From Thalassobacillus sp043497085 (GTDB lineage: Bacteria > Bacillota > Bacilli > Bacillales > Halobacillaceae), in the NCBI GenBank assembly GCA_043497085.1, contig JBIEKI010000001.1: a DNA stretch of 64,000 nt, one strand, 5' to 3'. Each line of letters opens with the position of its first letter. The stretch's first letter is position 1. The position numbers and the translations under genes are program-made. The notes below the pieces were generated by a model. The model ran no database searches. It saw only the letters and a program-made list of their open reading frames with translations, and was not told where the DNA came from. Below, piece by piece: positions 8,731 through 17,538 of the stretch.

Positions 8731-11700
8731 ATGTTGTTCAACTTGAGGCAAAACAAAAAAGGTGAAAATGGAAAAAAATTAAAAAACAAATTTGATATAA
8801 AGTATGGAGAAAAGGCCGTCTTCTTTAGTGGGGAATTTGCACGAAATAACTATACTGCAGTGGAGTTATGGGCTATAGCACGTGACTCATCATCGGAAAG
8901 TAGACTCGGAAAAATAAAACCAAGTAATGAATTTTTATTTGAGGTTACGTACTCTGATTTAGAAAAACTACAACAGGAAGTCTCAACTAACATTTTTGAT
9001 TTATATTTGAAAGTGGCCACTCCTAAAAGTTCACTTAAAGAGAAGACATGGAATCGAATTAAAGAAAAGGCCGAGGTAATCAATAAAAATGGCATAGATA
9101 TAGCATTTTACTTAATTAGACTTGGAAGATTCCAACAGACAGAGGTTGAGCCATATGGTCCGATTCACATCCAAGAAAATGTTTTTCAATTTTATATCAC
9201 TAAAAAGGGTAATATTTCTTTAACAATTAATGAGGAACCTCAATCCCCTACAAAAATACAAATAGAAAAAGCTGATCGTGATAAAGATAAATACATGATC
9301 TCTGGTAAGTTATTCACCAGGAATTCAGCTGTAAATAATGGAGAGGCTGTTTTGGTGAAGAGGGAGACTCAAGAGCAGCACGTTGTTAAATTAACCTTAA
9401 TACATGACTTTGAAGGTACAAGAAAGAAATTCGGGTTGAATAGGTACCAATATACGGTGGACGTACCTTTGTATAAAACAACAGGAGCTCCTTTACTTAA
9501 TGAGGGGGTATATGATTTATACCTTAGATTAAACATACATGACCTTAGTGAGGAAAAATGGGTAAGGGTAGGAAGACCCACCTTTAAAACACGGTTATTG
9601 ACAAGGGGCGCGGATACTAAGTCTTCAAATACTGCCAGTATTATTTCACCGTATTACACATTTAAGCAATCAAACCTTTCTTTTGAAGTGTTTGAATTAA
9701 AAAATGAAAATTATCAATACATGAAAAGATTGCTTAAAATTGCCAGGGTTTTGAAGTGGATGAATCGTGGCAGAGATATTTGGTTAGTGGGGGAGCGTCC
9801 ATATAAAGCACAAGACACCGGCTATCACTTTTTTAAATATATGCGAGAAAATCATCCGGACAAAGAAGTTTATTATGTAATAGAAAAAGATTCACCTGAA
9901 AGAAAAAATATTGATCATTTAGGTAACGTTATTGAATTCGGTTCAAAACGTCACATCCTCTATACCTTATTAGCTAATAGGATTATTGGTTCCCATCACC
10001 CCGACTATCTGTATCCGGTTCGGTCACCGAAGTTTAAAAAGAAAGTGACAGCAGTTAAGGTGTTTTTGCAGCATGGTGTTATGGGGACGAAAAATATGGT
10101 AGCTAACTATGGGAAGAATTCGCCAGCTTTTGATACTGATTTGTTTTTAGTTAGTTCCGAATTTGAAAAAGAGATGATTATTAATGATTTCCGTTATGAA
10201 GAGGAGGAGGTATTTGTTACTGGACTTTCGAGGTTTGATAAATTGTTCGAGTCCGATACCCCTGTAAAAAACCAGATTTTAATCATCCCGACTTGGCGTG
10301 ATTATATAGGATCTCTAGAAAACTTTACAGAAACTGAATATTACCAAAGGTATCACGAATTGATCCATCATCCAGACTTACACAGAATTGCAGACGAAAA
10401 TAACTTAGAAGTACTATTCTGCTTGCATCCGAATATGCAAAAATATAGTTATGCGTTTGAAGATTCCCCTGTAAAAGTCATCACTCAAGGAGAAGTAGAT
10501 GTACAGCAATTGCTAAAAGAAAGTAAATTGATGATTACGGATTATTCTAGTGTTGCATTTGATTTTAGTTTCCTGCATAAACCTATCGTCTACTACCAAT
10601 TCGACCGCAGCAGGTTTATCGGAAAACGTCCTTCCCATTTGGATTTGGACAATGACTTACCCGGAGATATTGTCTTTGAAGTAGATGAGGTTTTGGATAA
10701 GCTGCAGCAAAGAATAAACGATGGTTTCAAAATGAAAGAAGAATTCAAAATCCGCAGTGATAAATTCATCACACATAAGGATCAGAGTGCTAATGAACGA
10801 ATCTATTCAGTAATTGAAAGGGCAAAGAAAAACAACAAATTACGAATAATTAAAGAGAATAGTTATATTTGGGATGAACTGGGGAAAAGGTTTAGGAAAA
10901 GTAAATGGTATTTCCCAACTATGAAGGCTTTTTATTCAGTACTTCGCCGCTTTCCTGTAGACAAATCACTTATTTTATTTGAAAGTGGCACAGGAAAACA
11001 ATACGCTGACAGCCCACGATATATCTATGAAGAAATAGTAAGGAAAGACTTAAACTACAAAAAGGTATGGGTGTATAATCGCAATCACCGCTTCAAAGAC
11101 CCTAATACGAAAAAAATCAAACGATTAAGTCCGAAATATTACTATTACTTGGCAACGGCAGGATATTGGGTCAACAATCAAAATTTCCCTACCTACATGA
11201 AGAAACCTAAGGAAACTGTGTATTTGCAAACATGGCATGGCACTCCTTTAAAGAAAATGCTGTTTGATATCGAAGAAATTCATGGAAGAAGCGATGATTA
11301 CCTCGAGAGAGTCAGTAATGCTATTAAAAATTGGGATTATCTGATTTCTCCAAGTGAGTATGCTACCAAGTCTTTTCGTTCTGCGTTTCGTTTTCAAGGG
11401 ACTATTTTGGAAACCGGATACCCAAGGAATGATTTGTTCTACAAGAAAGAACGTTATCAAGTTGCTGAACAGCTGAAAAAGCAACTGGGTATACCAGAAG
11501 GAAAGAAAGTAGTTTTATATGCACCTACGTTCAGAGATAATCAAAAATCAAAAAATAAATTCACTTTCAAACTTGATCTGGACTTAGAGCAAATGCAAAA
11601 GGAACTGGGAGAAGATTTCATTATATTATTGCGAATGCATGTCATTGTCAGCAATAAATTAGTGATACCGGAAGAAATGCAGGATTTTGTAATAGATGTA

Positions 11701-12039
11701 TCCAAGTATCCAGAGGTGCAAGAATTATATACAATTACAGACTGCTTGATAACAGACTACTCTTCCGTCATGTTCGATTATGCCAATACTCAAAAGCCGA
11801 TGGTATTTTTTGCATTCGACCTGGATGAATACCGAGATGACTTGCGCGGGTTTTATTTTGATTTTGAAGAGAAAGCTCCAGGCCCCATTGTAAAAACAAC
11901 ATCAGAAGTCATTGAGGCCCTCTCTGGACTTGATCAAATAAAAGAAGATTATAAAGACAAATATCAAGCTTTTTATGATAAGTTCTGTTATTTAGAAGAT
12001 GGAAAAGCAACGGAGCGAGTAGTAAAAGAGGTTTTTTGA
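8731..12039 (+). CDS. Bimodular CDP-glycerol glycerophosphotransferase-type enzyme with N-terminal beta domains
   Basis: The ATG at 8731 was chosen because AGGTGA lies 5 bases upstream; a GTG at 8722 lacks a site. The protein has ~1102 residues. Residues ~20-310 hold two copies of a beta-rich domain (ending in FYITKKGNISL and YYTFKQSNLSF). Residues ~340-700 form a first Glyphos_transf domain (FLQHGVMGTK, IPTWRDY, LHPNMQKYS, ITDYSSVAFDF). Residues ~740-1102 form a second one (LQTWHGTPLKK, ETGYPRND, LYAPTFRD, ITDYSSVMFDY, LRGFYFDFE). The second module closely resembles the separate protein at 14145-15332. Known enzymes of this family transfer polyol-phosphate from CDP-polyols onto teichoic acids. 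It could be a polymerase, a second-chain polymerase or a linkage extender; the substrate cannot be read from sequence. It opens the plus-strand WTA gene set. Confidence 0.8.
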   Translation: MLFNLRQNKKGENGKKLKNKFDIKYGEKAVFFSGEFARNNYTAVELWAIARDSSSESRLGKIKPSNEFLFEVTYSDLEKLQQEVSTNIFDLYLKVATPKSSLKEKTWNRIKEKAEVINKNGIDIAFYLIRLGRFQQTEVEPYGPIHIQENVFQFYITKKGNISLTINEEPQSPTKIQIEKADRDKDKYMISGKLFTRNSAVNNGEAVLVKRETQEQHVVKLTLIHDFEGTRKKFGLNRYQYTVDVPLYKTTGAPLLNEGVYDLYLRLNIHDLSEEKWVRVGRPTFKTRLLTRGADTKSSNTASIISPYYTFKQSNLSFEVFELKNENYQYMKRLLKIARVLKWMNRGRDIWLVGERPYKAQDTGYHFFKYMRENHPDKEVYYVIEKDSPERKNIDHLGNVIEFGSKRHILYTLLANRIIGSHHPDYLYPVRSPKFKKKVTAVKVFLQHGVMGTKNMVANYGKNSPAFDTDLFLVSSEFEKEMIINDFRYEEEEVFVTGLSRFDKLFESDTPVKNQILIIPTWRDYIGSLENFTETEYYQRYHELIHHPDLHRIADENNLEVLFCLHPNMQKYSYAFEDSPVKVITQGEVDVQQLLKESKLMITDYSSVAFDFSFLHKPIVYYQFDRSRFIGKRPSHLDLDNDLPGDIVFEVDEVLDKLQQRINDGFKMKEEFKIRSDKFITHKDQSANERIYSVIERAKKNNKLRIIKENSYIWDELGKRFRKSKWYFPTMKAFYSVLRRFPVDKSLILFESGTGKQYADSPRYIYEEIVRKDLNYKKVWVYNRNHRFKDPNTKKIKRLSPKYYYYLATAGYWVNNQNFPTYMKKPKETVYLQTWHGTPLKKMLFDIEEIHGRSDDYLERVSNAIKNWDYLISPSEYATKSFRSAFRFQGTILETGYPRNDLFYKKERYQVAEQLKKQLGIPEGKKVVLYAPTFRDNQKSKNKFTFKLDLDLEQMQKELGEDFIILLRMHVIVSNKLVIPEEMQDFVIDVSKYPEVQELYTITDCLITDYSSVMFDYANTQKPMVFFAFDLDEYRDDLRGFYFDFEEKAPGPIVKTTSEVIEALSGLDQIKEDYKDKYQAFYDKFCYLEDGKATERVVKEVF

Positions 12040-12050
12040 AAGTAATGACG

Positions 12051-12078
12051 TAGCCCTGTGGTTAAAACTACAGGGCTA
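12051..12078 (+). other. Intergenic stem-loop without T-tract
   Basis: A perfect 9-bp stem TAGCCCTGT/ACAGGGCTA lies between the bimodular transferase and tagE, with no T-run after it. It is more likely an mRNA-processing or stability element, or a leaky attenuator, than a terminator. Confidence 0.5.
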
Positions 12079-12102
12079 TGAACTAGTTAGGAGGAGTTTC
12101 TA

Positions 12103-14139
12103 ATGTCTTCTATCCAAGTGAAACCATATTTTATCTTGAATACTATCGCCTCTAAAAGAGGCGGGTTGACAAAAGCAGTTGTTAATCGCATGAAGATGTT
12201 TAGGAATGAATTTCCTGAAGTAGATGTGCAGCTGCTTACTATTTCTTATCAACGGAACCTACAGAAAGATTTGAGAGAAATGAGAGAACTTGGGGAGTTG
12301 TCTGAAGACATCGAAATCCGTAATTTCTTTTACGATATCGACCCCTCCAAACATCAAGAAATTCAACTTGATGATGATGCTCATGCGAAAGAAGAAAAAG
12401 GGTTTGAACGTAAACCTGATGAAAAAAGGGATAATGCTTACCGCTATTTTATAAACGGAAAATACATTAAATATAAGCGTTTTAATGAAGATGAAAAGTT
12501 GATGTATATCGACTATTTCAATGATTCCAGGCGGCGTTACAAGCGGGAAGAGTATGCAGTCAGCGGACAGCTGACGCGAGTGATAGATTTCGATCCTGAA
12601 ACCAGGAAAGAGACCTTCCACCATCATGTAGGTAAAAATGGTGAAACGTTTATATCGATTGAAGTTAATGATAAAAAACAGTGGGTGAGATGCAAGCTGC
12701 ACGCTCCTGAGTCAATCACCTTTGCCAGTATGGCAGAGGCTTATGTCTACTGGATTGAACAAGTGATAGAAGATGATAAGGCACCGGTGTTATTTTCTGA
12801 ATTCAGAGACAGGTTATATAACCTCCCAGATAAAAATCTGGACTACACTGTTATTCAAGTAAAACATCCATCAGTACGCAAAGTGACATTCTCACATAGT
12901 AGTCATTTTGCAAAACCATTTACAAAATATGCTCCAATTAGTGCGGTGTGGGATACACTTTACAATCATTTGAATGAGTTTGACAAGCATATCTTCCTGA
13001 CCAATGGTCAAAAAGAATCGGTAGCGAAATTATACGGTGACAGGCCCAGCTATACTGTCATCCCTCATTTTGTTGCTGAACCTGATAAAGAAGGCATAGG
13101 GAAGGAATATGATAAAAATAAAGTTATACTAGTCGCCCGCCTTCATTATAAAAAAAGAGTAGAGGACGGAATCAAAGCTTTCAAAAAGGTTGTTGAATAT
13201 AACCCTGATGCCGTATTGGAGATATATGGATTTAGCTATAAGGATAAAAGAGAAAGTAACATAAACTCATTGATAGAAGACCTGAACTTATCCAATAATA
13301 TTGTTATGAAAGGGTTCACGACAGATATGGGCTCGGTTTATAAAAGTGCTTATCTCACCATAATGACTTCACGTTCTGAAGGTTTCGGCATGGTAATGAC
13401 CGAAAGTATGTCTTTCGGGACGCCTGTTATTGCTTATGATATTAATTTCGGCCCAAGTGATATCATCACTCATGGAGAAAATGGTTACTTAGTAAGAGAT
13501 GGTGATACAGATGAACTTGGCAGACGAATAATTGAGTTGATGAAAGATGAAGATAAAAGAAATCAATTCTCAAATCAATCATTTTCGGTAGTGGAAAAGT
13601 TCAGTTATAACCAATTTGTGCAAAATTGGAAAAAACTACTAAAAGAATTGAATGATGAAGAGCCTGTAATAAGACAAGAGAAGCCGGAATTCGTTTTGCC
13701 TTATACCCTCAAAGAAGTAAATTTCGACCAACAACGATTAGTTTTAAAAATGGAAAAACTTGATCTTTTCATGCAAGAAGTCCAACTATATCTTAGGGGT
13801 AGGAAATCTACCTGGATCCAGTTCTACGAAATAAAGGAGACTGGGGAGGAAGCTTACGCTGAAATCCCATTTGAAGATCTGGAGCAACTGGACTTTATTG
13901 GAGATTTCAGTATTCGACTGGCTCAGGGCGCTTTCGCTAAGGATATCCGTCTTTCTTATCACGATGAGAGTCATACAGTTCAAAAAAATAACTTCAATTA
14001 CCGGCTTTATTCTACTAAACATGGTAACCTTTCAATTAAAGTGACAGAGAGCCAAGAGAAAGCTTCTCCATCTAAGAAAGAAAAGCATTCTGTGGTGAAT
14101 AAAGTCAAACAAATGATTGGTAAAATGACGGGGGATTAA
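12103..14139 (+). CDS. tagE: Poly(glycerol-phosphate) alpha-glucosyltransferase-like enzyme
   Basis: GT4-fold glycosyltransferase, 678 residues, the size of Bacillus TagE, which adds glucose from UDP-glucose to the glycerol units of WTA. AGGAGG precedes the ATG. The catalytic half shows KVILVARLHYKKRVEDGI (~345) and SRSEGFGMVMTESMSFG (~425), the E-x7-E nucleotide-sugar motif of retaining GT4 enzymes. The N-terminal 330 residues hold the acceptor-binding part, with an unusually charged segment around 80-180. Residues ~520-650 are a beta-rich domain ending YSTKHGNLSIKV that resembles the N-terminal domains of the preceding protein. Six bases separate it from the next gene. The donor sugar is inferred from family and context. 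Confidence 0.8.
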   Translation: MSSIQVKPYFILNTIASKRGGLTKAVVNRMKMFRNEFPEVDVQLLTISYQRNLQKDLREMRELGELSEDIEIRNFFYDIDPSKHQEIQLDDDAHAKEEKGFERKPDEKRDNAYRYFINGKYIKYKRFNEDEKLMYIDYFNDSRRRYKREEYAVSGQLTRVIDFDPETRKETFHHHVGKNGETFISIEVNDKKQWVRCKLHAPESITFASMAEAYVYWIEQVIEDDKAPVLFSEFRDRLYNLPDKNLDYTVIQVKHPSVRKVTFSHSSHFAKPFTKYAPISAVWDTLYNHLNEFDKHIFLTNGQKESVAKLYGDRPSYTVIPHFVAEPDKEGIGKEYDKNKVILVARLHYKKRVEDGIKAFKKVVEYNPDAVLEIYGFSYKDKRESNINSLIEDLNLSNNIVMKGFTTDMGSVYKSAYLTIMTSRSEGFGMVMTESMSFGTPVIAYDINFGPSDIITHGENGYLVRDGDTDELGRRIIELMKDEDKRNQFSNQSFSVVEKFSYNQFVQNWKKLLKELNDEEPVIRQEKPEFVLPYTLKEVNFDQQRLVLKMEKLDLFMQEVQLYLRGRKSTWIQFYEIKETGEEAYAEIPFEDLEQLDFIGDFSIRLAQGAFAKDIRLSYHDESHTVQKNNFNYRLYSTKHGNLSIKVTESQEKASPSKKEKHSVVNKVKQMIGKMTGD

Positions 14140-14144
14140 ACTAG

Positions 14145-15332
14145 ATGAAAGCTATTTTAAGAAAGGCATTTATCAAAGCCTCTTTAACAAAACTTTATAA
14201 GCTATTTTTTAAAGTCGCTGGTAAAGTATTGCCGGTTGATTCGAAATTGGTGATTTTTGAAAGTTTTTTAGGGAAACAATATAGCGACAGCCCGCGGGCT
14301 ATATATGAATATATGGCTGAACATAATCCGGAATATAAACTAATTTGGAGCATGGACCGTTCTTCCATCCCTTATTTCAAAGAACAGGGAATAGAGATGG
14401 TGCCTCGCTTTTCTATAAAGTGGCTAGTGGCGATGAACAGGGCACGTTATTGGGTTTCAAATAGCCGTTTGCCATTATGGATCCCTAAGCCTAAGCATAC
14501 GGAGTATTTACAGACATGGCACGGTACTCCTTTAAAGAGATTGGCAGCCGATATGAAAGATGTTCAGATGCCTGGCACAGATATTCAGCGTTATAAAAAG
14601 AACTTTAAGAAAGCTTCAAGTAAGTGGGACTATTTAATATCACCGAATGCTTATTCGACAGAGATTTTTCGTAGAGCCTTTAGCTTTGACAAAGAAGTTC
14701 TTGAGACCGGGTATCCAAGAAATGACTATTTATATAATGCCAATCAGGACAGTCATATTAGTAGGTTAAAAGAACAAATGGGTATTGATTTAAACAAAAA
14801 AGTTCTTTTATATGCGCCAACCTGGAGAGATAATGAATACCATCACAAAGGAAAATATAAATACTCTTCTCCCTTGAACTTAGACAAGCTTCAAGCTGAT
14901 TTAGGTGAGGATTATGTCGTGCTGATGCGGATGCATTATTTAGTGGCGGATCAATTAGATTTGAGTGAATACGAAGGGTTTGTATATGATTTCTCCCATT
15001 ATACGGATATACGTGATTTATACTTAGTTTCAGATATTTTGATTACTGATTATTCCTCTGTATTTTTCGATTTTGCCAACTTGAAGCGTCCAATGATTTT
15101 TTATGTATATGATTTAGAATATTACCGCGACCAGTTAAGAGGATTTTATTTCGATTTTGAAAAAGAAGCCCCCGGACCTTTAGTTAAAACCACAGATGAG
15201 TTAGTTTCGGCAATTAAAAGCGGGGAAGAAAAGTTCAAACCGGAACAGTATGAAGATTTCTATCGCAGATTCTGTGAATGGGAAGATGGTAATGCTTCCA
15301 GAAGAGTAGTAGACAGGTTTATAAAGACCTGA
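14145..15332 (+). CDS. tagF: CDP-glycerol glycerophosphotransferase, probable WTA polymerase
   Basis: The 395-residue enzyme is one Glyphos_transf domain: FESFLGKQYSDSPRA, LQTWHGTPLKRL, SPNAYSTEIFRRAF, ETGYPRNDYL, LYAPTWRD, MRMHYLV, ITDYSSVFFDF and LRGFYFDFEKEAPGP. It matches the C-terminal half of Bacillus TagF and the staphylococcal TarF/TarL proteins, and the second module of the protein at 8731. It lacks the long N-terminal membrane-targeting half of TagF, so primase-extender (TarF-like) rather than polymerase activity is possible. It begins with a short amphipathic basic helix. The GGGGG ribosome site overlaps the tagE stop region, implying coupling. The symbol is provisional. Confidence 0.75.
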   Translation: MKAILRKAFIKASLTKLYKLFFKVAGKVLPVDSKLVIFESFLGKQYSDSPRAIYEYMAEHNPEYKLIWSMDRSSIPYFKEQGIEMVPRFSIKWLVAMNRARYWVSNSRLPLWIPKPKHTEYLQTWHGTPLKRLAADMKDVQMPGTDIQRYKKNFKKASSKWDYLISPNAYSTEIFRRAFSFDKEVLETGYPRNDYLYNANQDSHISRLKEQMGIDLNKKVLLYAPTWRDNEYHHKGKYKYSSPLNLDKLQADLGEDYVVLMRMHYLVADQLDLSEYEGFVYDFSHYTDIRDLYLVSDILITDYSSVFFDFANLKRPMIFYVYDLEYYRDQLRGFYFDFEKEAPGPLVKTTDELVSAIKSGEEKFKPEQYEDFYRRFCEWEDGNASRRVVDRFIKT

Positions 15333-15387
15333 TAAATATAATCAGTATGTGATTTGATTATATTTTGATGACATTTGAAGATTCCAA

Positions 15388-15416
15388 TTGTTAAACAAAA
15401 TCAGATTGGATATAAT
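15388..15416 (+). promoter_or_regulatory. Sigma-A-type promoter of tagGH
   Basis: TTGTTA (15388-15393), a 17-bp spacer and TATAAT (15411-15416), 45 bp before tagG. Spacing is optimal. Confidence 0.75.
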
Positions 15417-15460
15417 GGCATTTGTCAGAGTTAAGCTTTATTGAAGAAGGGATATAAATA

Positions 15461-16282
15461 ATGAAAGCTGCAGTCACTGTTTTAAAGGAACAGATCAAAT
15501 ATTTTTATTTGGTTAAACGATTGTCATTTTATGAGTTGAAGAGTACTAATTCTAATAATTATTTAGGAATGTTCTGGGAGCTATTGAATCCTGCCATCCA
15601 AATAGCCATTTATTGGTTTGTATTTGGTTTTGGTATATTAAGGGATAAAAGAGGCCAAATTGGTGATATCGACTACTTTCCCTGGCTTTTAGGCGGGATT
15701 GTTGTATGGTTCTTCATTAATCAAGGATTATTGAAGTCATCAAAATCGATCTATACCAAAATCAAAATGTTATCAAAAATGAATTTTCCAATGAGCGTCA
15801 TTCCCAATTACGTTATATTTGCTAATTTTTATTCTCATCTAATGTTATTGGGGTTTATCATTCTTATTTTGCAATTTTTAGGATTTTCGATTTTCAGTAT
15901 GGGGATTTATTATTTGCAGCTGCCAATTTACATGTTCGGTGTAGTAGCATTGATTTTTGCCATTTCTTTAATCACTTCCACGTTGTCTACCATAATTCGA
16001 GATGTTCAAATGTTACTGCAATCAGTACTAAGAATGCTATTGTATCTTTCTCCGATTCTATGGGATGTCAGCGGGTTACCGCACTGGGTGCAGACTGTAA
16101 TGAAAATCAATCCATTTTATTATATTGTGGAAGGGTATCGTCATTCTTTGGTGACCGGTGGATGGTATTTTATAGAAGAATGGCAGTATACACTTTATTT
16201 CTTTGGGCTGTTATTACTATTGTTCGTAATAGGTGCAGCATTACATGTTAAGTTCAGAAGACATTTTGTTGATTTTCTATAA
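15461..16282 (+). CDS. tagG: Teichoic acid ABC exporter, permease subunit
   Basis: Membrane half of the ABC-2 type exporter that moves lipid-linked WTA across the membrane. 273 residues with six hydrophobic segments. Near the N-terminus is the family's YELKSTNSNNYLGMFWELLNP amphipathic region, which in this family lies just before the first membrane helix. The C-terminal part carries LLYLSPILWDVSGLPHW and NPFYYIVEGYR, typical of TagG/Wzm proteins. GAAGAAGGGA lies upstream of the ATG, 17 bases separate it from tagH, and it has its own promoter. Confidence 0.93.
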   Translation: MKAAVTVLKEQIKYFYLVKRLSFYELKSTNSNNYLGMFWELLNPAIQIAIYWFVFGFGILRDKRGQIGDIDYFPWLLGGIVVWFFINQGLLKSSKSIYTKIKMLSKMNFPMSVIPNYVIFANFYSHLMLLGFIILILQFLGFSIFSMGIYYLQLPIYMFGVVALIFAISLITSTLSTIIRDVQMLLQSVLRMLLYLSPILWDVSGLPHWVQTVMKINPFYYIVEGYRHSLVTGGWYFIEEWQYTLYFFGLLLLLFVIGAALHVKFRRHFVDFL

Positions 16283-16299
16283 ATTGGAAGTGTTAACTT

Positions 16300-17112
16300 A
16301 TGAGTAAATCAGTCATAGTAAAAAATATCAGTAAAAAGTACAAACTGTTCAATAATCCCAAAGAGCGACTATTAGACTTGGTCATCCCCAAGAAAAGTTA
16401 TGGGGAGGATTTTTATGCCCTCCAAAATGTCAGCTTTGATGTTGAGCAGGGAGACATTGTGGGATTTGTGGGGGTCAATGGATCAGGTAAGTCCACGCTT
16501 TCAAATATTATTGCCGGAGTAATACCAGAGACATCAGGAACAGTTGAAGTCAATGGGCAGGCTGCCTTGATTGCAGTAAACACCGGGTTGGATGGAAAGT
16601 TGACTGGGAGAGAAAATGTTGAATTAAAGCTTTTAATGTTAGGCTTTAATAAGCAAGAGATTAACGAGCTTGAGGATGAAATAATTGAATTTGCGGAAAT
16701 TGGCAAGTTTATAGACCAGCCTGTAAAATCTTATTCCAGTGGAATGAAGTCAAGGCTCGGGTTTGCAATATCTGTTAATATCGACCCGGATATACTGCTA
16801 ATTGATGAAGCACTATCGGTTGGAGATAAAGCATTTGCTGAGAAAAGTTTATCGAAGATGCATGAGTTCAAAAAAAGTGGAAAGACAATGTTTTTTGTCA
16901 GCCACTCGTTAGGACAAATGAAAGAATTCTGCGAGAAAATCCTCTGGCTGGAATATGGGGAAGTGAAGGCATATGGATCCGTTGATGAAGTACTTCCTCA
17001 ATACCAGGAATTCCTTAATAAATATAAAAAAATGAGTAAAAAAGAAAAACAGCAATATAGAGAAGAAGTAAGTAAAAAACAAAGCGGAATAGGATTAGCT
17101 TCTTCCAACTAA
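16300..17112 (+). CDS. tagH: Teichoic acid ABC exporter, ATP-binding subunit
   Basis: 270-residue ABC ATPase. Walker A is GVNGSGKST (~60), the signature is SYSSGMKSRLG (~145), and Walker B is DILLIDEALSVGD (~165), with the H-loop in FFVSHS. The VNTGLDGKLTGREN segment is characteristic of TagH/Wzt proteins. It ends in a short Lys-rich tail, like the ~264-residue staphylococcal TarH and unlike the ~530-residue B. subtilis TagH with its extracytoplasmic extension. It pairs with TagG, and a terminator follows. Confidence 0.93.
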   Translation: MSKSVIVKNISKKYKLFNNPKERLLDLVIPKKSYGEDFYALQNVSFDVEQGDIVGFVGVNGSGKSTLSNIIAGVIPETSGTVEVNGQAALIAVNTGLDGKLTGRENVELKLLMLGFNKQEINELEDEIIEFAEIGKFIDQPVKSYSSGMKSRLGFAISVNIDPDILLIDEALSVGDKAFAEKSLSKMHEFKKSGKTMFFVSHSLGQMKEFCEKILWLEYGEVKAYGSVDEVLPQYQEFLNKYKKMSKKEKQQYREEVSKKQSGIGLASSN

Positions 17113-17113
17113 A

Positions 17114-17152
17114 AAAAGGACAGCTGGATTTAAAATTCAGCTGTCCTTTTTT
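17114..17152 (+). terminator. Terminator of tagGH
   Basis: The arms AAAAAGGACAGCTG and CAGCTGTCCTTTTT make a long stem with a T-run, directly after tagH. Confidence 0.92.
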
Positions 17153-17538
17153 ATATTATTTTTTTCCCAGCACGGGCCTGGGAAATTTTTAATGTTTAAA
17201 TAGTAATTTAGCTGGAATTTAGTGGTAAAGTATTTACTTTTATCAGAATTTGTCGATGTAATGTATAAGAGACACTTTATATTATGTAAAAAAACCATTT
17301 TATAGGCCTTACATAACTTAATTTCTATGATAAACCACTAGATGCAATATATTTGTAAATTAAAATTAAAATTATGAAATTTATCGAAATATAGGCTTAA
17401 CATTTTTGACAAAATTCGGCATAATAGGAAAGTGCATCTATAAAATTCTAAAAGGTGGTGACGCTAGTCTAGTATATTAATAGCTTCAATAGTAAAAATT
17501 CTTCAGGAAATGAAATTTAACAAATGGAGGAGTGATTA
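17153..17538. other. 386-bp AT-rich region upstream of the glucosaminidase gene
   Basis: A second GC-rich hairpin with T-runs on both strands lies at 17161-17190 (TTCCCAG/CTGGGAA). The rest is very AT-rich. A plausible promoter is TTAACA (17396-17401), an 18-bp spacer and CATAAT (17420-17425). A leader of about 110 bases with the ribosome site GGAGGAG at its end follows. No gene is seen. Confidence 0.5.
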
